From NCBI RefSeq assembly GCF_904067045.1, contig NZ_CAJFDC010000012.1, positions 124,001-188,000 of the forward strand: 64,000 nucleotides of DNA. Reading direction: 5' to 3'. Source of the DNA: Pseudomonas sp. FEN (GTDB lineage: Bacteria > Pseudomonadota > Gammaproteobacteria > Pseudomonadales > Pseudomonadaceae). Positions 26,783 to 33,426 of the stretch are shown piece after piece. The position numbers and the translations under genes were made by a program. How positions within the stretch are numbered: the stretch's first letter is position 1; each line of letters begins with the position of its first letter. The notes under the pieces were generated by a model. That model was not told the origin of the DNA and searched no databases. It saw nothing but the letters and a program-made list of their open reading frames with translations.

Positions 26783-27217
26783 ATGGATGAGTACAAACTT
26801 CGCGTCGAAGACACGGGCGGCAAGCCCATAGACAAGGATGAATTTGAAGCAGACACCCTGCGAAGGGAGCCGTGGTACCAGTGCGGAAGTGGGGACAAGC
26901 TTTCGCAATTCGCGGTATGCCCAGCTTGCGACAATCCGATCCAGCTGGTGGGTCTCTATCAGTTACCTGACAACATTAAGAACCCTTTCGGGAAACACGC
27001 GATGGCGGGTATCCGAGGTATCGCCCCGCTTGATACCGAAGTCCGTGACAATTTCCCGTATTTCAAGCCACGGCAGCATCAAAAAACCGATCGAAAAGCC
27101 AGGTTTGATGGGGTCCCTCGGAAAATTATCGGGCTGTTGATTGAGCAGTTCGACCGCTTGGTTTACATCCTGGAGGAGCAAACCCAAGTAGTCCTGTTGC
27201 CACCGACGCGGAATTGA
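26783..27217 (+). CDS. Hypothetical protein with CxxC, possibly 3'-truncated
   Basis: A 144-residue protein. The segment SQFAVCPACDNPIQLVGLY contains one CPAC knuckle, followed by FGKHA, DNFPYFKPRQH and GVPRKIIGLLIEQFDRLVYILEE. The composition is protein-like, and I recall similar longer hypothetical proteins in Pseudomonas islands, so this copy may be shortened at the C-terminus. A 10-bp inverted repeat overlaps the stop codon. The ribosome site is weak. Function is unknown. Confidence 0.5.
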   Translation: MDEYKLRVEDTGGKPIDKDEFEADTLRREPWYQCGSGDKLSQFAVCPACDNPIQLVGLYQLPDNIKNPFGKHAMAGIRGIAPLDTEVRDNFPYFKPRQHQKTDRKARFDGVPRKIIGLLIEQFDRLVYILEEQTQVVLLPPTRN

Positions 27218-27256
27218 CCCAGTTGCCGGGTCAGTGGAATTTCGGTAACTGGGTCA
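27215..27256. repeat. 10-bp perfect inverted repeat at the end of the hypothetical gene
   Basis: TGACCCAGTT (27215-27224) and AACTGGGTCA (27247-27256) are perfect inverse complements with a 22-base loop. The arm contains the stop codon of the preceding gene. It may be a terminator without a T-tract or the scar of an insertion sequence end. Confidence 0.55.
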
Positions 27257-27542
27257 TCCCGCGCTGATGACAACACCTGCCAGCTTGGCCGATGAATTCG
27301 CTGTCAGGGCCAGCTCTGAACGGGGGCAGAGGAATGATCGGGCGTGAATCTAGGTGATCCAAGAGGTGACAGCATGATTGACCTAGTGATAATGGATTGA
27401 CTACTATTCATCTGCGCCTAGGCGTGAATCACAGGGTGGTTACAGGGATCTTCGGATCGCACCCCGCTTCTGATGAAAGTCAGATGGCCCAGTGCCAAGT
27501 AACAGCGTCCTGCCCCGTCGAACGCATGCAATCGACGGCTGA

Positions 27543-27565
27543 GAATCCCGCCTAGAGCGGGATTC
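27543..27565 (-). terminator. Stem-loop after the small Cys-rich ORF
   Basis: GAATCCCGC (27543-27551) and GCGGGATTC (27557-27565) form a 9-bp stem with a 5-base loop. It lies 15 bp after the stop of the minus-strand 43-residue ORF. There is no long T-run on either side, so termination is plausible but not certain. Confidence 0.5.
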
Positions 27566-27580
27566 GCCGTTTCTGGCCCT

Positions 27581-27712
27581 TCACTTTTGCGGCTTCGGCC
27601 GATTCCGTACTTCCTTGGGGCATTGGCCCTTGGGCTTTCTTTGCGTATCTAACAGCAGCCAAGAAGCGCAGTCAAAACAATGAGGCTTCGGACTGAATAA
27701 AAGCAATGCATC
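27581..27712 (-). CDS. Small Cys-containing protein, 43 residues
   Basis: A short gene below the usual length cut-off. The ATG at 27712 has an almost ideal ribosome site (AAGGAGG, five bases upstream). The product begins MHCFLFSPKPHCFDC and ends with a basic, Pro/Lys-rich tail (RNRPKPQK). Cys residues at 3, 12, 15 and 31 could bind a metal. A stem-loop follows. It lies just downstream of the group II intron 5' fragment on the same strand, so the ribosome site could be chance sequence within intron remains. Family and function are not recognised. Confidence 0.45.
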   Translation of the reverse strand, partial: DALLLFSPKPHCFDCASWLLLDTQRKPKGQCPKEVRNRPKPQK

Positions 27713-27719
27713 AGCACCT

Positions 27720-27829
27720 CCTTATGGCAGGTACGTAAGTGTGTAGAGGACTTTCACCTCCGAGTCACCAACGAGCCCAGCACAGCCAAGCTAGTTGTGC
27801 TTGCGCGCAACGCGCCATGCCTGGCGCAC
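27720..27829 (-). ncRNA. Group II intron, 5' end fragment (class C-like)
   Basis: Read on the minus strand from 27829, the sequence starts GTGCGCCAGGCATGGCGC and about 75 bases later has GGAGGTGAAAGTCCTC. Both match the 5' end and the domain I GGTGAAAGTCC element of bacterial group II introns; the Oceanobacillus class C intron begins in a very similar way. The fragment directly follows a Rho-independent terminator on this strand, the usual insertion site of class C introns. No reverse transcriptase ORF or domain V was found, so it is a truncated relic. The inner boundary is approximate. Confidence 0.6.
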
Positions 27830-27834
27830 CATAA

Positions 27835-27864
27835 AAAAAGAGGCCGCATTTGCGGCCTCTTTTT
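27835..27864. terminator. Bidirectional Rho-independent terminator
   Basis: AAAAAGAGGCCGC (27835-27847) pairs with GCGGCCTCTTTTT (27852-27864) around ATTT, giving a perfect stem with T-runs on both strands. On the minus strand it is followed by TTATG and then the intron start at 27829. Confidence 0.85.
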
Positions 27865-28338
27865 CAGTCATTGTCGATTCATGTGCACAAATAAAATAGG
27901 CCGGGCCTCTTCGATCAGCTAACGATCTTATCTCGCCACCCTGAGGCTTTCGGCAAGACCAGGCAGAAATTGCCTGGCGGCATGGGCACTCACCTGAACG
28001 GCTTCACCGGCATGCGCGCTCCACCAGCAAATTTTATTACAGCTTAAACGCATGAACAAGCAACGGATTGGGTTAGATCCGACGCTCTTCGGCTACATGG
28101 GACCGCTTCAAGGCTTCCATTGCTCTTACCATCAGGAGATGATCCGGAGGGCATTGCCAACTGGCGCTTGGAGGCATGCCCCCAAACCGAAGTGGGCCGT
28201 TATGGCCAATGCCCCCGTTGGCGAGCGCTCAAAAGCGGGGACTATCATGGAATGGCAATTGCGCAGGTCGGCCCGTCACTCACTCGTTCCGCTCGTAAAA
28301 AAAAACCAAAACAGTTAGATTAGGTAAGCGTCTGATTT
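27865..28338. other. Right end of island, no supported gene; AT-rich terminus
   Basis: About 470 bp without a convincing gene. A plus-strand frame at 28052-28318 and an overlapping one at 28120-28323 have no ribosome site and mixed composition. On the minus strand a frame ending near 27925 (RQFLPGLAESLRVAR) could be the tail of a lost gene ended by the terminator at 27864. From about 28290 the DNA turns A/T-rich, fitting the short AT-rich 3' end described for GInts. Confidence 0.5.
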
Positions 28339-28372
28339 ATGGAAGATAAAACTCATATAACAGTTAGTAGGG
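28310..28372 (+). repeat. Two near-identical copies of AACAGTTAG-TAGG at the island's right end
   Basis: AACAGTTAGATTAGG at 28310-28324 and AACAGTTAGTAGGG at 28359-28372 differ by two extra bases and start 49 bp apart. The second copy is also the candidate right end repeat that resembles 5374-5390. Paired sites of this kind could be recombinase core and arm sites. Confidence 0.5.
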
Positions 28373-29400
28373 CTCCGGAAGCCGCTAGCGAACAACAAGC
28401 CGAACCGACCAGCCCGGTCGACGCCCAGGACCATGCCCAGCAGCAACGCCATCGCGCCAGCCAGTTGGCCCAGGCCGTGCGCCACGAATTGCAAAAGGTA
28501 CTGATCGGCCAGGACACGGTGATCGACGACGTGCTCACCGCACTGATCGCCGGCGGCCACGTGCTGCTCGAAGGCGTCCCTGGATTGGGCAAGACCCTGC
28601 TGGTGCGGGCCCTCGCGCGCTGCTTCGGCGGCGACTTCGCGCGTATCCAGTTCACGCCCGACCTGATGCCCAGCGATGTCACCGGCCATGCGGTCTATGA
28701 CCTGCAGACCGAACAGTTCAAGCTGCGCAAGGGCCCGCTGTTCACCCATCTGCTGCTGGCCGACGAAATCAACCGCGCCCCGGCGAAGACCCAGGCGGCG
28801 CTGCTTGAAGCCATGCAGGAACGCCAGGTCACCCTCGAAGGCCGCGCGCTGCCCATCGCCCAGCCGTTCATGGTCCTCGCCACCCAGAACCCGATCGAAC
28901 AGGAAGGGACCTATCCGCTGCCCGAAGCCGAACTGGACCGTTTCATGCTCAAGCTGCGCATGGACTACCCCGAGGCCCAGCAGGAGCTGGACATGGTGCG
29001 CCAGGTCACCCGCTCGACCAAGGCCGACATGCTCGAGGTACAACCCCTGCGTACCCTGTTGCAGGCCAAGGACGTACTCGCCCTGCAGCGGATCGCCGGC
29101 GAGTTGCCGCTGGACGAACAGGTCCTCGACTACGCCGTGCGTCTGGCCCGGGCCACCCGCAGCTGGCCCGGCCTGACCCTCGGGGCCGGGCCCCGGGCCT
29201 CCATCGCCCTGGTCCGCGGCGCGCGAGCCCGGGCCTTGCTGCGCGGCGGCGAATTCGTGATCCCGGACGATATCAAGGGTTGTGCCCTGGCGGTGCTGCG
29301 ACATCGGGTGCGGATCGCCCCCGAGCTGGATATCGAAGGACTGTCGGTCGACCAGGTGCTCAAGCAACTGCTTGACCAGGTCCCGGCGCCACGCCAGTGA
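28339..29400 (+). CDS. MoxR-family AAA+ ATPase with island-derived N-terminus
   Basis: A 353-residue MoxR ATPase, a chaperone-like AAA+ protein that works with VWA/DUF58 partners. Walker A is GVPGLGKT, Walker B LLADEINRAP, sensor 1 LATQNP, followed by the MoxR signature PEAELDRFMLKL. Conservation begins after about residue 35. The first 11 codons (MEDKTHITVSR) are A/T-rich and lie inside the island's AT-rich end, so the present start codon seems supplied by the insertion. The ribosome site is poor: AGG lies 14 bases from the ATG. Expression now depends on a promoter in or near the island end rather than the original operon promoter. DUF58 follows 13 bp downstream. Confidence 0.88.
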   Translation: MEDKTHITVSRAPEAASEQQAEPTSPVDAQDHAQQQRHRASQLAQAVRHELQKVLIGQDTVIDDVLTALIAGGHVLLEGVPGLGKTLLVRALARCFGGDFARIQFTPDLMPSDVTGHAVYDLQTEQFKLRKGPLFTHLLLADEINRAPAKTQAALLEAMQERQVTLEGRALPIAQPFMVLATQNPIEQEGTYPLPEAELDRFMLKLRMDYPEAQQELDMVRQVTRSTKADMLEVQPLRTLLQAKDVLALQRIAGELPLDEQVLDYAVRLARATRSWPGLTLGAGPRASIALVRGARARALLRGGEFVIPDDIKGCALAVLRHRVRIAPELDIEGLSVDQVLKQLLDQVPAPRQ

Positions 29401-29413
29401 GGCGCCCGCGTCC

Positions 29414-30745
29414 ATGAGACCTTCACGGCTGCTGTTGATCTGGCTGGGCGCCCTGTTCGGGCTGGGCATCGGACTGGGCACGCTCAAGGCCCTGGGCGTC
29501 GAGCTGCCCGAACGCCTCGGCGCGATTGGCTGGGGCCTGCTGTTAGCCTTGCTGCTGTTGAGCCTGCTCGATGGTGCCCGGCTCAAACGCTTGCCCTCGC
29601 CGCGACTGAAACGCCAACTGCCCGGCAGCCTGGCGCTGGGCCGCTGGGGCGAAGTGCGCATCGAGCTCAGTCACGACCACCCCAGTCCCCTGCGGGTGCA
29701 ACTCTTCGATCATGTACCCGAGGGTCTGGCGTTCGCCAACCTGCCCCAAACCATCACCCTGCAAGCGGGCGAACGCGGCGAGCTGGGTTACCGCGTGCGC
29801 CCCTTGAGCCGTGGTCACTTTCGCTACGCGCGTTGCGAAGTGAACCTGCCCAGCCCGCTGGGCCTATGGTCCGAACGACGCTACCTGGAGCTGGCCGATG
29901 CCACCCGCGTCTACCCGGATTTCGCCCGTCTCTACGGCGCCCAGTTACTCGCCGTCGACAACTGGCTCAGCCAACTCGGTGTGCGCCGACGCCAACGTCG
30001 CGGCCTGGGTCTGGAGTTCAACCAGTTGCGCGAATTTCGCGAAGGCGACAGCCTGCGCCAGATCGACTGGAAAGCCACCGCCCGGCAGCGCACGCCGATT
30101 GCCCGGGAATACCAGGATGAGCGCGACCAGCAGATTGTCTTCCTGCTCGATTGCGGGCGCCGGATGCGCAGCCAGGACGGTGAGCTGGCGCACTTCGACC
30201 ATGCCCTCAATGCCTGCCTGTTGCTCAGCTACGTGGCCTTGCGCCAGGGCGACGCGGTGGGGTTGTGCACCTTTGCCGGCGAGCAGCCGCGGTTTCTCGC
30301 CCCGGTCAAGGGCCAGGGTCAGCTCAACGTGCTGCTCAACAGCGTCTATGACCTGAACAGCAGCCAACGCTCGGCGGATTACCAGACCGCGGCCAGCCAG
30401 CTGCTGGCCCGGCAGAAACGTCGGGCCCTGGTGGTGCTGGTGACCAATCTGCGCGATGACGACGATGAGGAACTGCTGACGGCCGTCAAACGCCTGGGTC
30501 GGCAACATCGGGTGCTGGTAGCCAGTCTGCGCGAGGAAGTGCTCGACCAACTGCGCCAGGCGCCGGTGCAAACCCTGCCCGAAGCACTGGCCTACTGCGG
30601 CACGGTCGATTATCTGAATGCACGGGCCAGCCTCCATGAACGGCTGAGCGCCCATGGCGTTCCGGTGCTGGACGCCCGCCCAAGCGAGCTGGGCGCCGAA
30701 CTGGTCAGCCGCTACCTGAGCTGGAAAAGAGCCGGAACCCTGTAG
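29414..30745 (+). CDS. DUF58 domain-containing protein
   Basis: A 443-residue protein, partner of the MoxR ATPase. Two N-terminal membrane helices (about residues 5-25 and 35-55) are followed by a beta-rich region and the DUF58 core at FREGDSLRQIDWKATARQ, which leads into a VWA-like fold (IVFLLDCGRRMR, where the MIDAS DxSxS is degenerate as DCGRR). The start at 29414 was chosen because an upstream in-frame start at 29282 lies inside moxR. It closes the operon that began at 948. MoxR/DUF58 pairs are thought to aid maturation of protein complexes or envelope integrity; the exact role in Pseudomonas is unknown. Confidence 0.85.
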   Translation: MRPSRLLLIWLGALFGLGIGLGTLKALGVELPERLGAIGWGLLLALLLLSLLDGARLKRLPSPRLKRQLPGSLALGRWGEVRIELSHDHPSPLRVQLFDHVPEGLAFANLPQTITLQAGERGELGYRVRPLSRGHFRYARCEVNLPSPLGLWSERRYLELADATRVYPDFARLYGAQLLAVDNWLSQLGVRRRQRRGLGLEFNQLREFREGDSLRQIDWKATARQRTPIAREYQDERDQQIVFLLDCGRRMRSQDGELAHFDHALNACLLLSYVALRQGDAVGLCTFAGEQPRFLAPVKGQGQLNVLLNSVYDLNSSQRSADYQTAASQLLARQKRRALVVLVTNLRDDDDEELLTAVKRLGRQHRVLVASLREEVLDQLRQAPVQTLPEALAYCGTVDYLNARASLHERLSAHGVPVLDARPSELGAELVSRYLSWKRAGTL

Positions 30746-30770
30746 CCGTCCGGTCCCTTGAAGGCCCGCG

Positions 30771-31130
30771 CTAGGCGGAAGCCTCCAGCGGATGAAAGCT
30801 GAAGTAGTGCTGCAACGCCGCCACCAGTTGCAGATACTCCGCGGACAACTCGCGCAGCTTGAACCCCGAGTCGTAATAACCCGGGGTGGTCTCTTCATGA
30901 CACCACAGGCAGCGGCCGCCCAGATTGATCAATTGCACGCCGCCATCGTTGAGCGGAAGCTTCAGTTGCAACTCGAACTCGGCCTTCACCAGCAACGGCA
31001 GCTGACTGATCAACATCAGCCCCTCTTCGCAGACATTGCCCAGGTAGCCAATGGGCTTGTCGGTGTTGCGATTGAACACTTGCAGGAAATAAGGCAACTG
31101 GTGCCGCTCGATTCGACGGTCGCTAAGCAT
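30771..31130 (-). CDS. PilZ domain protein
   Basis: A 119-residue single-domain PilZ protein, a probable c-di-GMP receptor. The RxxxR motif is visible near the start (DRRIERHQLPYF), and the second motif, normally D/NxSxxG, reads NVCEEG, with Cys where Ser is expected. The ATG at 31130 puts RxxxR close to the N-terminus as in homologues; an ATG at 31154 would add eight residues. It ends near the DUF58 gene in convergent orientation. Its target is unknown. Confidence 0.8.
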   Translation of the reverse strand: MLSDRRIERHQLPYFLQVFNRNTDKPIGYLGNVCEEGLMLISQLPLLVKAEFELQLKLPLNDGGVQLINLGGRCLWCHEETTPGYYDSGFKLRELSAEYLQLVAALQHYFSFHPLEASA

Positions 31131-31353
31131 GGCAATAATCGCTATAAAGGCCATTCAGCATGGCTGCGCTAATGCTTCGGAGCAGACGAACGGCACTGCT
31201 CTCCCTTGGTCTCGGCCGACAGTGGCAAATCGCCCCATCGCAGAACCTCTACCGAGCCATGGCTTTCAACTCGAAAGAATTGATAAAACTAAAACCATAC
31301 ACTCGAATGTTAGCGCAAAGCTGGCAGAGAGCCAGTTACTCTTTCAACCCTCA

Positions 31354-31728
31354 TCACAGCGCCGCGGGGCTTGCCTGGGCGGGTATCGAAACCTGCGCAT
31401 GGCCCAACTGACGCAGGGTTTCCAGGCGCGCCCGGGCGCGGAACGCATATTCACTGTAAGGGTACTGCGTGATAATGAATTGATAGGTCTGTGCCGCGTC
31501 GACGAACAGCTTCTGCCGCTCCAGGCACTGGCCGCGCAGCATCGACACTTCCGGCTGGACATATTGTCGGGTTCGGCTCTCGCGGTCGACCTGGGACAAT
31601 TGCAGCATGACATCTTCACAATTGCCGCGATCATAGGAACGATAGGCATTGTTCAGATGACTGTTCATCGACCAGCGGGTGCAACCGACCACACTGGCTG
31701 CCAGGGCTAAAACGAGCAAAATTCGCAT
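31354..31728 (-). CDS. Small TPR-like lipoprotein
   Basis: A 124-residue protein with a lipoprotein signal: MRILLVLALAASVVGC, lipobox VVGC with Cys16 as the acylation site. The mature part has two helical-repeat units (LNNAYRSYDRGNCEDVMLQL and VDAAQTYQFIITQYPYSEYAFRAR) resembling TPR motifs. The ATG at 31728 has AGGAG upstream, and an in-frame ATG at 31797 is not supported. It is divergent from pyruvate kinase. Likely an outer-membrane-associated assembly or scaffold protein; no specific role is known. Confidence 0.8.
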   Translation of the reverse strand: MRILLVLALAASVVGCTRWSMNSHLNNAYRSYDRGNCEDVMLQLSQVDRESRTRQYVQPEVSMLRGQCLERQKLFVDAAQTYQFIITQYPYSEYAFRARARLETLRQLGHAQVSIPAQASPAAL

Positions 31729-31901
31729 GGGGGGGTCTCCTGTTCTTGCTAGTGTATCGACCCGATGGCGAAAATCTCCAGAGTGTTCGCCAAACAACCT
31801 ATTCGAAAAAAATCATTCGCTGAAAAGTAGTGCAAATGAACAATGACTACAGCAGAGGAGCATAGTAGCCTTTCGCTGCGCTTGAACTCAGGAGTCTCTG
31901 C

Positions 31902-33353
31902 ATGTCCGTTCGTCGTACTAAAATCGTCGCCACACTGGGCCCGGCCAGCAATTCGCCGGAGGTTCTCGAACAGCTGATCCTCGCTGGCCTGGACGTTGCC
32001 CGTCTGAACTTTTCCCACGGTACTCCCGACGAGCACAAGGCTCGTGCCAAGCTGGTGCGCGACCTCGCCGCCAAGCACGGGCGCTTCGTCGCGCTGCTGG
32101 GTGACCTGCAGGGCCCGAAGATCCGCATCGCCAAGTTCGCCAACAAACGCATCGAGCTCAAGGTCGGTGATCATTTCACCTTCTCTACCAGCCATCCGCT
32201 GACCGAGGGTAACCAACAGATCGTCGGTATCGACTACCCGGACCTGGTCAAGGATTGCGGCGTCGGCGACGAACTGCTGCTCGATGACGGGCGTGTGGTC
32301 ATGCGGGTTGAAACCGCGACCGCCACCGAGCTGAACTGCGTGGTGACGATCGGCGGTCCACTGTCGGACCACAAGGGCATCAACCGTCGCGGCGGCGGCC
32401 TGACCGCCCCGGCCCTGACCGAAAAAGACAAAGCCGACATCAAGCTCGCCGCCGAAATGGAAGTGGACTACCTCGCCGTGTCCTTCCCGCGCGACGCCGC
32501 CGACATGGAATACGCCCGCAAGCTGCGCGACGAGGCCGGCGGTACCGCCTGGCTGGTGGCGAAGATTGAACGCGCCGAAGCCGTGGCCGACGACGAAACC
32601 CTCGACGGCCTGATCAAGGCCAGCGACGCGGTGATGGTCGCCCGTGGCGACCTCGGCGTGGAAATCGGCGACGCCGAGCTGGTGGGCATCCAGAAGAAAA
32701 TCATTCTGCATGCGCGCCGCCACAACAAGGCAGTGATTGTCGCCACCCAGATGATGGAGTCGATGATCCAGAACCCGATGCCGACCCGCGCCGAAGTGTC
32801 CGACGTAGCCAACGCCGTACTGGACTACACCGACGCCGTGATGCTCTCGGCCGAAAGCGCCGCCGGTGCCTATCCGCTGGAAGCGGTGCAAGCCATGGCG
32901 CGGATCTGCGTCGGCGCGGAAAAGCACCCGACCAGCAAGACCTCCAGCCACCGCATCGGCAAGGTCTTTGAAAGCTGCGACCAGAGCATCGCGCTGGCGG
33001 CCATGTACACCGCCAACCACTTCCCGGGCGTCAAGGCGATCATCGCCCTGACCGAAAGCGGTTATACGCCGTTGATCATGTCGCGGATTCGTTCCTCGGT
33101 GCCGATCTACGCGTTCTCCCCACACCGTGAAACCCAGGCCCGCGCGGCAATGTTCCGTGGCGTCTACACCGTGCCGTTCGACCCGGCTTCGCTGCCGCCC
33201 GAGCAAGTCAGCCAGGCTGCCGTGGACGAGTTGCTCAAGCGCGGCGTGGTCGAGCAAGGCGATTGGGTCATCCTGACCAAGGGCGACAGCTACCACACCA
33301 TTGGTGGCACCAACGGCATGAAGATCCTGCACGTGGGCGACCCGCTGGTCTGA
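31902..33353 (+). CDS. pyk: Pyruvate kinase
   Basis: Converts phosphoenolpyruvate and ADP to pyruvate and ATP, the last step of glycolysis/Entner-Doudoroff. The 483-residue protein starts RRTKIVATLGPAS, the typical N-terminus. It contains LNFSHG, LGDLQGPKIR, the active-site region VMVARGDLGVEI and the K/E-containing MMESMI stretch. Length is standard for the PykA type. It is single-gene, with a strong terminator 20 bp after the stop. Pseudomonas usually carries two pyruvate kinases; I did not decide which one this is beyond its PykA-like sequence. Confidence 0.95.
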   Translation: MSVRRTKIVATLGPASNSPEVLEQLILAGLDVARLNFSHGTPDEHKARAKLVRDLAAKHGRFVALLGDLQGPKIRIAKFANKRIELKVGDHFTFSTSHPLTEGNQQIVGIDYPDLVKDCGVGDELLLDDGRVVMRVETATATELNCVVTIGGPLSDHKGINRRGGGLTAPALTEKDKADIKLAAEMEVDYLAVSFPRDAADMEYARKLRDEAGGTAWLVAKIERAEAVADDETLDGLIKASDAVMVARGDLGVEIGDAELVGIQKKIILHARRHNKAVIVATQMMESMIQNPMPTRAEVSDVANAVLDYTDAVMLSAESAAGAYPLEAVQAMARICVGAEKHPTSKTSSHRIGKVFESCDQSIALAAMYTANHFPGVKAIIALTESGYTPLIMSRIRSSVPIYAFSPHRETQARAAMFRGVYTVPFDPASLPPEQVSQAAVDELLKRGVVEQGDWVILTKGDSYHTIGGTNGMKILHVGDPLV

Positions 33354-33372
33354 TCCTCGCTATAGCGCCGTA

Positions 33373-33410
33373 AAAAAGCCCCGCGCTCTTGACCAGAGGC
33401 GGGGCTTTTT
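33373..33410 (+). terminator. Rho-independent terminator after pyk
   Basis: AAAAAGCCCCGC (33373-33384) pairs with GCGGGGCTTTTT (33399-33410) around a 14-base loop, with a T-run on both strands. It can also terminate the ferredoxin reductase transcript arriving on the minus strand. Confidence 0.85.
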
Positions 33411-33426
33411 CATCAGGGCCCGGCGC

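Larger units (their letters stand above)
5344..28373 (+). mobile_element. GInt-type genomic island (ginABCD, cargo, AT-rich 3' end)
   Basis: The island interrupts a conserved operon between DUF4350 and moxR. Its left end carries three consecutive large tyrosine recombinase genes plus a small HTH/coiled-coil gene, all overlapping. This is the gene set published as ginABCD, the hallmark of GInt elements. About 17 kb of cargo follow, mostly defence-type genes and decayed fragments. The right end, about 28290-28370, is conspicuously AT-rich, as described for GInts. No tRNA gene is involved. Exact boundaries are inferred: left near 5341-5390, right near 28360-28378. Imperfect repeats at both ends are listed separately. 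Confidence 0.8.

Noticed and set aside
28052..28323. Short plus-strand ORFs of 88 and 67 codons near the island's right end
   Set aside because: No ribosome site, mixed composition, overlapping frames; not convincing as genes.
5344..28373. Integrative element using a tRNA attachment site
   Set aside because: No tRNA gene or fragment is found at either border; the insertion point is inside an operon.
28315..29661. 448-codon minus-strand frame opposite moxR
   Set aside because: Antisense to clear Walker motifs and without a ribosome site.
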